DNA of 9,676 bases from Planctomycetaceae bacterium (GCA_005789975.1 SXWC01000091.1:1-9676); one strand, 5' to 3'; shown: positions 1 to 7,156, numbered from the stretch's first letter. The notes: generated by a model from the letters alone, not told the origin. Made by a program: numbers and translations.

Positions 1-831
1 CGCGAGTTCGAGCAGATGGAGATCGAGTTTTTCTGAAGGCCGGCGGAGTCGGCGGAGTGGTATCGCTACTGGCGGGATCGGCGCTGGAGGTGGTACCTCG
101 ACCTCGGCCTCACCGAGGGCAAGCTCCAGCTCCGCGAGCACGACAAGGACGAGCTCTCCCACTACTCCGTGGGCACGGCCGACATCGAATACGCGTTTCC
201 CTTCCTGTCCGCCGGCGAGTTCGGCGAGCTCGAGGGGATCGCCCACCGCGGCGATTTCGATCTCCGCAGCCACATGGAGGGCAAGCTCGTCCGCAAGGAC
301 GGCGCGCTCGTGGTGGAGACGGGCGACGACGGCAAGCCGCGGCACCGCGGCAGCGGCAAGGATCTCTCCTACTTCGACGACATCTCCCGGGAGCGGTATG
401 TGCCCCACGTGATCGAGCCCTCGGCGGGCGCCGACCGCGCGGTGCTGGCCTTCCTCTGCGACGCCTACCACGAGGACGAGGTGCCCGACGAGGACGGCAA
501 GCCCCGCAGCCGGACCGTGATGAAGCTCCACCCGCGGCTCGCCCCGGTGAAGGCCGCCATTCTGCCGCTGGTGAAGAAGGATGGCATGCCGGAGGTGGCG
601 ATCGATCTCTACCGGGCGCTCAAGCCCCACATGGCCTGCCAGTATGACGAGAAGGGCTCGGTGGGGCGGCGGTATGCCCGGCAGGACGAGGCGGGCACGC
701 CCTGGTGCCTGACCATCGACGGCCAGACCCTCACCGACAAGACCGTCACGCTCCGCGACCGCGACACGCTCGTGCAGACCCGCGTGCCGGTGAACGAGGT
801 CGTGGACATGCTCCGCGATCGGCTGGCATGA
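1..831 (+). CDS. glyS: Glycyl-tRNA synthetase, single-chain type, 5'-truncated, with an in-frame TGA
   Basis: Class II aminoacyl-tRNA synthetase that charges tRNA-Gly with glycine in the cytoplasm. The gene enters from the left edge, so the N-terminus is missing. The first codons give the motif 2 strand REFEQMEIEFF. Then comes a TGA (34-36), and the same frame continues with RPAESAEWYRYW, DELSHYS, DIEYAFPF, GELEGIAHRGDFDL and the motif 3 segment EPSAGADRAVLAFL. The anticodon-binding domain follows (RTVMKLHPRLAPVKAAILPL, GRRYARQDEAGTPWC) and ends at a normal C-terminus with TGA. Spacing across the internal TGA (eight residues to the conserved EW) equals that in S. aureus and M. tuberculosis GlyRS as I recall them, so there is no frameshift or indel, only a stop in place of a sense codon. 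A lineage-style insert sits between DLRSH and DLSYFDD. The stop overlaps the next gene by ATGA. Family identity is near certain; whether the gene is functional is open. Confidence 0.95.
34..36 (+). other. In-frame TGA inside glyS, one codon after motif 2 EFF
   Basis: Codon 12 of the visible frame is TGA between TTC (Phe) and AGG (Arg). Conserved GlyRS sequence reads through it without a frame change. The equivalent residue is Cys in S. aureus (EFFCKP) and Val in M. tuberculosis (EFFVKP), recalled from family knowledge. A Cys codon (TGC or TGT) differs from TGA only in its third base. Possible causes are a base-call or assembly error, a nonsense mutation in a dying copy, or recoding as Sec or Cys. 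Termination here would remove the rest of the catalytic core, including motif 3, and the anticodon domain. Confidence 0.9.
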
Positions 832-1655
832 CGAGCATGCGTCCCGCCATCGCCACCGTCTGTTCGCTCGAGGCGCCGCTCGGCACGATCCTCGAGGACT
901 ATGCGGCCGGCCATGTCGATGCGATCGACGTCTGGCTCGGCCATGCCGACGCCTTCGTGAAGGAGCAGGGCGTCGCGGCGCTCAAGGAGCGGCTCGCGGC
1001 GCACGGCATCGCGGCCGTTGCCGCGAGTTTTCAGGGGGGCCTGCTCACGAGCCAGGGCGACGCCCGCCGCGAGCATTGGAGCCACTTCGATGCGAGGCTC
1101 GCGCTCTGCCGCGACCTCGCGATCCCGGTGCTCGTGATCGCGGGCGACGCCTTCGGCCCGCTCACGGCGGAGGATCTCGGCCGGCTGTCGGTGAGCCTCG
1201 CCGACGCGGCCCGGCGGGCGGCCGATGCGGGCGTGCGGCTGGCGCTCGAGTTCGACTCCCGGGCGAGTTTTCCCAACAACCTCCAGTCGGCGGTGGCCGT
1301 CGTGGAGCAGGTGGGCTCGCCGGCGCTCGGCCTGTGCCTCGACTGGTTTCACTTCACGATCGGCCCGAGCAAGCCGCTCGACCTCGGGCTGCTCACCAAC
1401 GACAACCTCGCCCACGTGCAGCTCTCCGACATCGCCGACGTGCCGCGGGAGATGGCGGCCGACGCCGACCGGATCCTGCCCGGGGAGGGAGCGTCGCCGT
1501 CGGACGACCTGATCGCGCGGCTCCGTGAGATGGGCTACGCCGGCGCGGTGGCGGTTGAGCTTCACAATCCGGCCCTTTGGCGGGTGCCGCCCCGGCAGTT
1601 CGGCGAGATCGCGATGACCTCGCTGCGGAAGCTGCTCGACCAGGCGGCGATGTGA
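828..1655 (+). CDS. Xylose-isomerase-like TIM-barrel sugar phosphate isomerase/epimerase
   Basis: A 275-residue protein of the AP-endonuclease-2/xylose-isomerase-like superfamily, which isomerises or epimerises sugars or inositols using a divalent metal in a TIM barrel. Likely metal ligands lie at the expected strand ends: Glu141 (LALEFDS), Asp172 (LCLDWFHF, with His175 two turns on), His196 (HVQLSDIAD) and Glu244 (VAVELHN). The LPGEGA segment before the last helix is also typical. The length is usual for the family and no signal peptide is visible, so it should be cytoplasmic. The ATG at 828 overlaps the glyS stop as ATGA, implying translational coupling; an ATG three codons later is an alternative start. 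The substrate cannot be named, since this family is broad. Its link to glyS looks like shared transcription rather than shared function. Confidence 0.88.
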   Translation: MTSMRPAIATVCSLEAPLGTILEDYAAGHVDAIDVWLGHADAFVKEQGVAALKERLAAHGIAAVAASFQGGLLTSQGDARREHWSHFDARLALCRDLAIPVLVIAGDAFGPLTAEDLGRLSVSLADAARRAADAGVRLALEFDSRASFPNNLQSAVAVVEQVGSPALGLCLDWFHFTIGPSKPLDLGLLTNDNLAHVQLSDIADVPREMAADADRILPGEGASPSDDLIARLREMGYAGAVAVELHNPALWRVPPRQFGEIAMTSLRKLLDQAAM

Positions 1656-1699
1656 GGCTCGAAGGGGGGCCCCGGACAGCCTTGAACTGCCGCCCCTGA

Positions 1700-1715
1700 A
1701 CGCTCAGCCGAGCGT
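1700..1715. terminator. Small inverted repeat between convergent genes, possible terminator
   Basis: A 6-bp perfect stem (ACGCTC/GAGCGT) with the 4-base loop AGCC lies in the 61-base gap between two genes that end facing each other. It begins two bases past the TAA of the minus-strand membrane protein gene. Neither side has a good T-run, so it is not a canonical Rho-independent terminator. Position is the main support. Confidence 0.3.
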
Positions 1716-1716
1716 G

Positions 1717-3444
1717 TTACTCGATTCGCGGGAGCTCGTAGGCTTCGACATTCGTCAATCCCTGAAGGAACTCGTCGAGCCGCTGGGGCTGAAGCCAAGA
1801 GAGCCACAGGTATCGCATGCCGAGATCCGCGGCCGAGGCAGATTCGAGCGTCGGTTCGACGGTTACCAGAATCTGCGGGCCCGTCCGCGGCACTTTCTCC
1901 AGAGTGTAGGGCATGGTCGTGGCGGTGATCATCTGATCGACCGCCCCGGCCGTGAGGGGCACCTGGGGAATGACACGTTGGGGTCGTCCATCCGGGCCGG
2001 GCGGAAATGCGTCGGGAGCCATGACAGCGGTCTCAAACACGAATGTCGTCGGAGGCCAGTCGTCATGGTCGGCCATGTACGTCCAGATGATAGGTGCATA
2101 GTAAGGAATCGTCTTCGGGATCTGGAAGTAGTCACGCAACTGTACCACCGACGCGGTCGACTGCAGGATCGCAACTGAAAGCTTCTCCCTTATCGAGCAC
2201 TGCTTGGCGCCGAGTGCCTGATAAGAGAGGTAGTTGTGCGCGCAGCCTCCGATGCCCAAGGTCAGGAGAGCCGCAACTCCACCGAGCCAGGCCATCGGAC
2301 GACTTGGCAGCCACGAGTTGTTCATCAGAAGAAGAGATCCGCAGGCGATCATCGCCACGGGAAGCGGACAGAGGATGCAGTTGCGGCTCAGCCAGCCTTC
2401 GCTGGCGAGTCGCTGGCCGACGGCGATGTAGGGAAATGCCGCTGCTGCCAGCAGGAAAAGGCCCAATCCGATGAGCCGAAAGGCCAGCCCGCGGGTTGGG
2501 GCGACGAGGCACGCGGTGTCTTTGAGCCGCTGCGTGACGGCGATCGCCGCGAGTGCGGTCGCCAATGCAGCGATGAGCCCCATCGGAGACGAGACCAATT
2601 CTACGAGACCGTTGAGCACGAATTCCAGCATGAGGCCAAGGTAGCCGGTCGTCAGCCGGCCCGGTGCGAGTGAGGGCTGGTTGTACCCGGTGGCATAGAA
2701 ACCACTGACAGGGGTGAAGACGGTCTTCCACAGCCAAAAGAGCACGGGCATCGCGAGAAAATCAGCGTGGCGAATCGCGAGGCGGGGCAGCCTCGCGAGA
2801 AGCGTGGCGGGGCGGATGTCGGGCAGACGGAGACCCGCGACCGCGACGGCGAACGCGTAGAACATCACCAGGTTCGAGTTGAGATCGAAGGAGACGAAGA
2901 ACAGCAAGAGAGCCGAAATGCGGGCCGCTATGGCCCGCCAGCCCGCGAGATCCGGCAGCCGCGACACGAGCACCCACGCGAGCCAGAAGAGCAGCACGCA
3001 CGCCGTGTTCATCCAAAGGGCGAGTTCGCCGAGGAGGTCGAAGACCGGCAGGGCCACGACGAGCATCGCGACCGCCGTTGCGACGGACCCGGGCAGGCGG
3101 GCGAGACTCCGCAGTACCGTGGCGATGCAGACGGCCGCCGCGATCCAAGCCGCGGTGCCGAGCCACTTGGCCCAGGCCACGGAATTGCCGCCGAGCCAGC
3201 GGAGTGGCAAGTAGAACCACATGTCGAGCGGCCGGCCGACCTCGTGGAACAGTCGCTCCATCGTCGTCGGGCCATCGGGCCGGGCAAGGTCGGCGGCGTA
3301 CCACCACCCGTCCCAGAGAACGTAGTCGGTGAGCGGCACGAGTCCGTGTGCGAGGAGGCCAGCGGAGACGATGCCCACCCACGCGGGCGGAAGTTTCCAA
3401 GGCGGAGTCGACGAGGCGACCGAAGGTGTGGCTGTGCCATTCAT
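1717..3444 (-). CDS. Polytopic membrane protein of unknown function, possibly GT-C-like
   Basis: A 575-residue integral membrane protein with about 11-12 hydrophobic segments in residues 22-410 and a soluble C-terminal domain of about 150 residues. After the first segment comes a loop with TDYVLWDGWWY (Asp40, Asp45). An acidic residue in the first outer loop is a feature of GT-C glycosyltransferases that use polyprenyl-phosphate sugars, but I see no family-specific signature, so this is only a suggestion. It is the last gene of the minus-strand operon, after a GT2 that could make such a donor. I chose the ATG at 3444, 13 bases past the upstream stop; a TTG at 3468 would add eight residues and overlap the methyltransferase gene. 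Its 3' half looks less GC-rich than the plus-strand genes. A wzy-like polymerase or a Dpy19/PMT-type enzyme are other options. Confidence 0.8.
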   Translation of the reverse strand: MNGTATPSVASSTPPWKLPPAWVGIVSAGLLAHGLVPLTDYVLWDGWWYAADLARPDGPTTMERLFHEVGRPLDMWFYLPLRWLGGNSVAWAKWLGTAAWIAAAVCIATVLRSLARLPGSVATAVAMLVVALPVFDLLGELALWMNTACVLLFWLAWVLVSRLPDLAGWRAIAARISALLLFFVSFDLNSNLVMFYAFAVAVAGLRLPDIRPATLLARLPRLAIRHADFLAMPVLFWLWKTVFTPVSGFYATGYNQPSLAPGRLTTGYLGLMLEFVLNGLVELVSSPMGLIAALATALAAIAVTQRLKDTACLVAPTRGLAFRLIGLGLFLLAAAAFPYIAVGQRLASEGWLSRNCILCPLPVAMIACGSLLLMNNSWLPSRPMAWLGGVAALLTLGIGGCAHNYLSYQALGAKQCSIREKLSVAILQSTASVVQLRDYFQIPKTIPYYAPIIWTYMADHDDWPPTTFVFETAVMAPDAFPPGPDGRPQRVIPQVPLTAGAVDQMITATTMPYTLEKVPRTGPQILVTVEPTLESASAADLGMRYLWLSWLQPQRLDEFLQGLTNVEAYELPRIE

Positions 3445-3457
3445 GGGTTGGCTGGCT

Positions 3458-4153
3458 TCAATCGGCAATGATCACGGCCTGGATGAACAGGTCGGAGGGG
3501 GAGACCGAATACGACACGAGCCGCCAGCCGGCGTCCTGGATGATCTGTTCCACCTGTGCCCGCGAGCGGATGAGCGTGATCTCCGGGGGATGGAGTTCCA
3601 CCATCCGCTCTCCGCGCTTGTTGAGCAATCGGTGCCACAGGCCGAGCAACTTCACGCTCGGAGCCGAGGCGAGCGGCCAAAAGGCGACCATCTTCCCACC
3701 GGGCCGGAGCACGAGCCGCATGTTGTCGAGGATCATTCCAATCTCGTGGGGAGTGAAGTGCTCCAGAACCCCGAGGCTATACACGCCGTCGTAGTCGCCG
3801 GGCACGTCGCGGAGGTTCATCAGGTCGGCGTGGATCGTGCCTTCGGCATACGGATTATTGCGGCGATAGCGATCGAGGGCACCCGGCGAGATGTCGAGCC
3901 CGGTAATGCGGAAGTGGCCGGCGACGAGGACATCGACTTCGCCGCTGCCGCAGCCGGCATGCAGCAGCCGGGCATCTTTGGGGAACGTCTTCTTCAGCCA
4001 CCAGGCCAGCCGCGTGCAGATGAAGATGCGGCGGTAGACGCTCGCCAGCAGGGCATACAGCCGATGCGAGCCGCGGGCGTCGGTCGCCCAGTAGGCGTCC
4101 CAACCCTCGTGCTTGGGTGCTGCGGCAGCGGTCTGCGGGGCCTGATCGTTCAT
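3458..4153 (-). CDS. Class I SAM-dependent methyltransferase
   Basis: A 231-residue methyltransferase with a Rossmann-like SAM fold. Motif I is LLHAGCGSGEVD (residues 63-74), with Asp87 in GLDISPGALDRY as the acidic residue at the end of strand 2. YDGVYSLGVLEHF and LRPGGKMVAFWPL match the Methyltransf_11/23 pattern of small-molecule methyltransferases. The region before motif I (residues 18-58) is rich in Trp and Tyr and may form a substrate lid. The start ATG overlaps the stop of the GT2 gene by ATGA, and the membrane protein gene starts 13 bases after this stop, so it sits inside a translationally coupled run. Context suggests methylation of a sugar, lipid-linked sugar or glycan; the acceptor is unknown. 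It lacks the cysteine-rich N-terminus of the C-methyltransferase two genes upstream. Confidence 0.85.
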   Translation of the reverse strand: MNDQAPQTAAAAPKHEGWDAYWATDARGSHRLYALLASVYRRIFICTRLAWWLKKTFPKDARLLHAGCGSGEVDVLVAGHFRITGLDISPGALDRYRRNNPYAEGTIHADLMNLRDVPGDYDGVYSLGVLEHFTPHEIGMILDNMRLVLRPGGKMVAFWPLASAPSVKLLGLWHRLLNKRGERMVELHPPEITLIRSRAQVEQIIQDAGWRLVSYSVSPSDLFIQAVIIAD

Positions 4154-4869
4154 GATCGGCCGATCTCCCGACGACGGGCGGCCAGCCGCAGCAGCATCGC
4201 CACGCTCTTGAACAGTTCGCGGACCGACATCTTCGAGTTTCCGTAAGTCCGCTTCGGCAGCCTGATCGAAAGTTCCTCGATGGCGGCACCGCGCGAGTGA
4301 AGCACCATGAGGCTCTCAAAAAAGAATGCGTAGCCGTCGCTCTGCACCTGGTCGAGCCAGTCGGTGCCGAGCCGATCGAGGTGATAAAGCCGCAGCGCCC
4401 CGGTCGCGTCGTATGGGAGCCGCAGCAGCCAGGAGGTGGCGATGTGTCCGCCGCGGGTGAGCGCCTTGCGGAACCAGTTCCAATCGGCGAGCGACTCCGG
4501 GTCGGCGAATCGGCTACCCACCACCACGTCGCCCTTCTTACAAGCCACGAATCTCGCGCAGTCGCTCGGCTGGTGGGTGAGGTCGCAGTCGAGCGTCAGC
4601 AGGCGGCGGTAGCCACGGCGGGCTGCTTCGCGAATGCCGTCCTTGTGGGCCGAGCCGATGCCGAGTTTGCCGGGACGCCGCATCGCGTCGATCGCGCCGT
4701 CCTCGCGGGCGAGTTCCATGATCGCGTCGTATGTTCCATCGGGAGAGTTGTCGTCGCAGAACAGGATCGGCACTGGGCCGAGGTTGTACCGCAGGCCCTC
4801 GACGATGAGGCGGACGTTTTCACGTTCCTTATAGGTAGGGATGAAAATCAGCAGTCCGTTGTCGCTCAT
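4150..4869 (-). CDS. GT2 glycosyltransferase, dolichol-phosphate-mannose-synthase-like
   Basis: A 239-residue family 2 glycosyltransferase resembling Dpm1/polyprenyl-phosphate mannose synthases, which move a sugar from a nucleotide donor to a polyprenyl phosphate at the cytoplasmic membrane face. Visible motifs are IFIPTYKERENV (8-19), CDDNSPDGT (38-46), KLGIGSAHKDGI (68-79) and the DxD-containing LDCDLTHQPSD (93-103), with VVVGSRFADPES further on. The C-terminus has no hydrophobic segments, so it is the soluble Dpm1-like form rather than the GtrB-like form with two membrane helices. I chose the ATG at 4869 because IPTYKE should lie within about ten residues of the N-terminus; the frame is open further upstream but reads as non-coding. 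The 5' end overlaps the SDR gene by 41 bases and the stop overlaps the methyltransferase start by ATGA. The donor sugar is not known. Confidence 0.88.
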   Translation of the reverse strand: MSDNGLLIFIPTYKERENVRLIVEGLRYNLGPVPILFCDDNSPDGTYDAIMELAREDGAIDAMRRPGKLGIGSAHKDGIREAARRGYRRLLTLDCDLTHQPSDCARFVACKKGDVVVGSRFADPESLADWNWFRKALTRGGHIATSWLLRLPYDATGALRLYHLDRLGTDWLDQVQSDGYAFFFESLMVLHSRGAAIEELSIRLPKRTYGNSKMSVRELFKSVAMLLRLAARRREIGRS

Positions 4870-5794
4870 ACCGGTCCGTCCGCATAACCAGATCGCGCAC
4901 CATCTCGTCGAATCCCAGGGTGGGATGCCAGCCCGTGCGTGACACGAGTTTCGTCGAATCGCCGACCAGACGCCAGCGGGGGCGACCTTCCACCGGGGCT
5001 GCGGCGACGTGCCGGGCCCAGTCGAGCCCCACGGCGCCGAAACAGGCCGCAGCGAAGTCCCGGACAGTATGGAGGCGGCCGCTTGCCACCACGAAATCGG
5101 CGGCTTTTTCCGTCCGCAGCATGGCCCGCAGCGCCGCCGTCGCGTCACGGGCCGAACACCAGTCGGCCGCGTCATCGAGGCTGCCGACGGTCAAGCGGAC
5201 GCCGGGGTCTGTACGGGCCGCAAGAGCCGCTAGAACAAGTTTCTTCGAGATAAAACCGGCGGGTCGCAGTTCTGATTCGTGATTGAAAAGGATCGCCGAT
5301 GCGACGAAGAGATTTCGCTCACGACGGTAAAGATCGGCGATCGCCATACCGGCCACCTTCGAGATCCCGTACGGGCAGACGGGTGCGCGGCCGGCGGTTT
5401 CGTCGAGAAGACGGCCATCTCCGAGTCCAAAGATACGGCACGAGGAGGCGTACACCGTACGGGCTGTGGCGGCGTGCCGATCAACCGCGCCGAGCAGGGC
5501 CGCGAACGCCGTGGCGTTGACCTCGAGGCAGCCGATGAGATCGGTATCGAGTGGCGGCGTGCCATCCTGCGACGACCGGTGATGAGCGGCGAGGTAGTAG
5601 ATTTCATCGGGTACGAGTTCTGCGACGAGCGATTCGATCGCCGCGCTGTCCGAGACGTCGAGGCTGCGATGATCGACGTCAGTCAGCGGGCTCGGTGTCC
5701 GCGAGACCGTGGTGACGCGGTGTCCCTCGGCGAGCAGTTGGGCCGAGACGAGCACTCCGTCCTGCCCCGATCCGCCGATCACCAGGCAGCGCAT
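4829..5794 (-). CDS. GDP-mannose 4,6-dehydratase-family SDR with altered active site
   Basis: A 321-residue extended SDR that should bind NAD(P) and a nucleotide sugar in the cytoplasm. The dinucleotide motif is GGSGQDG (7-13). Tyr142 and Lys146 form the YxxxK pair in CPYGISKVAG, and LFNHESELR (169-177) closely matches the LFNHESPRRG signature of GDP-mannose 4,6-dehydratases. In Gmd enzymes the segment before YxxxK is a Ser-Thr-Ser-Glu block whose Glu is catalytic. Here it reads YASSCRIFG (115-123), with Arg120 at the Glu position. It may therefore be a reductase, epimerase or other nucleotide-sugar enzyme built on the Gmd scaffold rather than a dehydratase. The start codon shares one base with the preceding C-methyltransferase stop (TGATG), and the 3' end overlaps the GT2 gene by 41 bases. 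Gmd family placement is solid; the exact reaction is not. Confidence 0.85.
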   Translation of the reverse strand: MRCLVIGGSGQDGVLVSAQLLAEGHRVTTVSRTPSPLTDVDHRSLDVSDSAAIESLVAELVPDEIYYLAAHHRSSQDGTPPLDTDLIGCLEVNATAFAALLGAVDRHAATARTVYASSCRIFGLGDGRLLDETAGRAPVCPYGISKVAGMAIADLYRRERNLFVASAILFNHESELRPAGFISKKLVLAALAARTDPGVRLTVGSLDDAADWCSARDATAALRAMLRTEKAADFVVASGRLHTVRDFAAACFGAVGLDWARHVAAAPVEGRPRWRLVGDSTKLVSRTGWHPTLGFDEMVRDLVMRTDRYERQRTADFHPYL

Positions 5795-7041
5795 CAGTAG
5801 CCCACGATCTCGATTTCAGGAAGCGGGAAGATCAGCCGTCCACCCCGCTCGAGGAACTCCCGCTCACGCTGCACGATTCCCTCCTTGAAGTGCCACGGGA
5901 GCACCAGCATGTAGTCGGGCTCGAGGGCCCGCCCGTTGACCTCCGACACGATGGGGATCCCAGTGCCGGGGGTCAGCCGTCCCCACTTGTCCTCGTTGAC
6001 GTCGCTGATGGCGACGATGTCGTCGGCGTCGAGCCCGCAGAACTGCAGGATTACGTTGCCCTTCGTGGAGGCGCCGCAGCCGATCACACGCTTGCCCGCG
6101 CGCGTGAGTGATTGAATCAGGCTGCGGAGTTCCTGCCGGTGTTCCCAGACTCTCCGCTCAAAATCGCGGTAGACGGCGGGATTGCCCAGGCCCAAGTGGG
6201 CTTCCCGCTGCATGATCCAGTCGGAGATCGCGGCGGCCTCGGGGTGCCGGGACTGCCGGCGTGCCGCCGTCACGGCGAAACTGCCTCCGTTGACCGCGTT
6301 CATCCACACGTCGACGACCTTCATGCCCTCGGCGTCGAGCATCTTGCGGACGACCGTGAACGAATAGAACTCGAGGTGCTCGTGACAGATCGTGTCGTAG
6401 GAGTTGAGCCGCAGCATCGATGGCATGTAGCTCTGCTCGAAGTGCCAGAGGCCGTCGTCGGCGAGGGTGTCACGGATGCCCGCGATGAACGACCGTGGAG
6501 ACTCGAGGTCGTAGAACATGGCGATCGATGTGACGAGCGCCGCCCGGGCGTCGGGGCCGAGAGCGGCCACCACGCGGTCGCGCGAGAAGAAGTCGACCAC
6601 CAGTTCCGCATCGCCCTCGTAATACTTTCGGAACTTTGCGGCGGTCGGGTCGATGCCGACCTTGCGGAGGCCCTGTATACGGTAAGACTTCAGGAGCGTG
6701 CCGTCATTGCTGCCGATGTCGATCACGAGGTCGCCCGCCTTCAGGCCGGCCACACGCTCGAGCGCGTGGCACTTGTTGGCGAGGTGATCAACCATCGACC
6801 GGTTGAGGCCTGAACGGTAACCGTAGTTCTCACCGTACATTTCGCCCGCGTCGTAACTGTGGTCGAGCTGCACGAGGTGGCAGGAGTCGCACCACACCAG
6901 CCGGATCGGGCCACGGCTGACCTGTTCCGTCGCCGATCGCGGGAAGACGCCGGTGAGGTGCTGCTCGCCGAGATCGACGACCCGGATCAGACCGGTGCCG
7001 CCGCAGCAGCGGCAGGCGGAGAGGGGGGTGAGGCTTCCCAT
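5794..7041 (-). CDS. Zinc-binding sugar C-methyltransferase, TylC3/NovU/TcaB9 type
   Basis: A 415-residue SAM-dependent methyltransferase with the three-part layout of nucleotide-sugar C-methyltransferases. The N-terminal zinc-binding region has Cys10, Cys12, Cys13, Cys51 and Cys54, with the conserved DLGEQHLTGVF and EMYGENYGYRSGLN. The central SAM domain has motif I VIDIGSNDGTLL (106-117) and the family's HEHLEFYS (220-227), whose Glu/His/Tyr are active-site residues in TcaB9-type enzymes. The C-terminal Rossmann-like domain holds GCGASTKGNVIL. Known relatives methylate a carbon of a keto-sugar linked to a nucleotide, giving branched deoxysugars. I chose the ATG at 7041 because the zinc motif begins ten residues later; the frame upstream is open but does not resemble protein. 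It is the first gene of the minus-strand operon and its TGA overlaps the SDR start by one base. The nucleotide and sugar are unknown. Confidence 0.9.
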   Translation of the reverse strand: MGSLTPLSACRCCGGTGLIRVVDLGEQHLTGVFPRSATEQVSRGPIRLVWCDSCHLVQLDHSYDAGEMYGENYGYRSGLNRSMVDHLANKCHALERVAGLKAGDLVIDIGSNDGTLLKSYRIQGLRKVGIDPTAAKFRKYYEGDAELVVDFFSRDRVVAALGPDARAALVTSIAMFYDLESPRSFIAGIRDTLADDGLWHFEQSYMPSMLRLNSYDTICHEHLEFYSFTVVRKMLDAEGMKVVDVWMNAVNGGSFAVTAARRQSRHPEAAAISDWIMQREAHLGLGNPAVYRDFERRVWEHRQELRSLIQSLTRAGKRVIGCGASTKGNVILQFCGLDADDIVAISDVNEDKWGRLTPGTGIPIVSEVNGRALEPDYMLVLPWHFKEGIVQREREFLERGGRLIFPLPEIEIVGY

Positions 7042-7127
7042 GGCTTTCAGGCACCGTTGACCAACGTGGCGGCCGACCTGCGGAGGGGCTCGCCCCGCCA
7101 AAAAACTCCATCGCCGCCCGCGTTGGC

Positions 7128-7156
7128 AGGATAGGTTGCCCTCAAGACCGCCACAA
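7128..7156 (-). promoter_or_regulatory. Candidate promoter for the minus-strand glycan operon
   Basis: Read on the minus strand there is TTGTGG (7156-7151), a 17-base spacer and TATCCT (7133-7128), matching the sigma-70 consensus at 3/6 and 4/6 positions. It lies about 80 bases upstream of the first gene's ATG, in the divergent gap where a promoter is needed. In GC-rich DNA such matches occur by chance, so support is mainly positional. Confidence 0.3.

Noticed and set aside
34..36. Genome-wide reassignment of TGA to a sense codon as the explanation for the glyS TGA
   Set aside because: TGA ends seven genes in this window (glyS itself, the sugar isomerase, SAM methyltransferase, GT2, C-methyltransferase, kinase fusion and GmhA-like genes) at family-typical C-termini, mostly overlapping the next start codon, so it works as a stop here.
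41..58. Perfect tandem 9-base repeat CGGCGGAGT just after the glyS TGA
   Set aside because: The encoded segment has the same length as in other GlyRS proteins, so it is not a duplication inserted into the gene. It could still make this spot error-prone in sequencing.
609..1565. 318-codon open frame antisense to glyS and the sugar isomerase
   Set aside because: Arg-rich shadow translation without family features; both plus-strand genes show strong conserved motifs over the same bases.
7085..7105. GGGG-CTCG-CCCC hairpin next to a run of six A
   Set aside because: On the plus strand the hairpin is followed by A, not T, and on the minus strand the T-run comes before the hairpin, so it is not a Rho-independent terminator in either direction.
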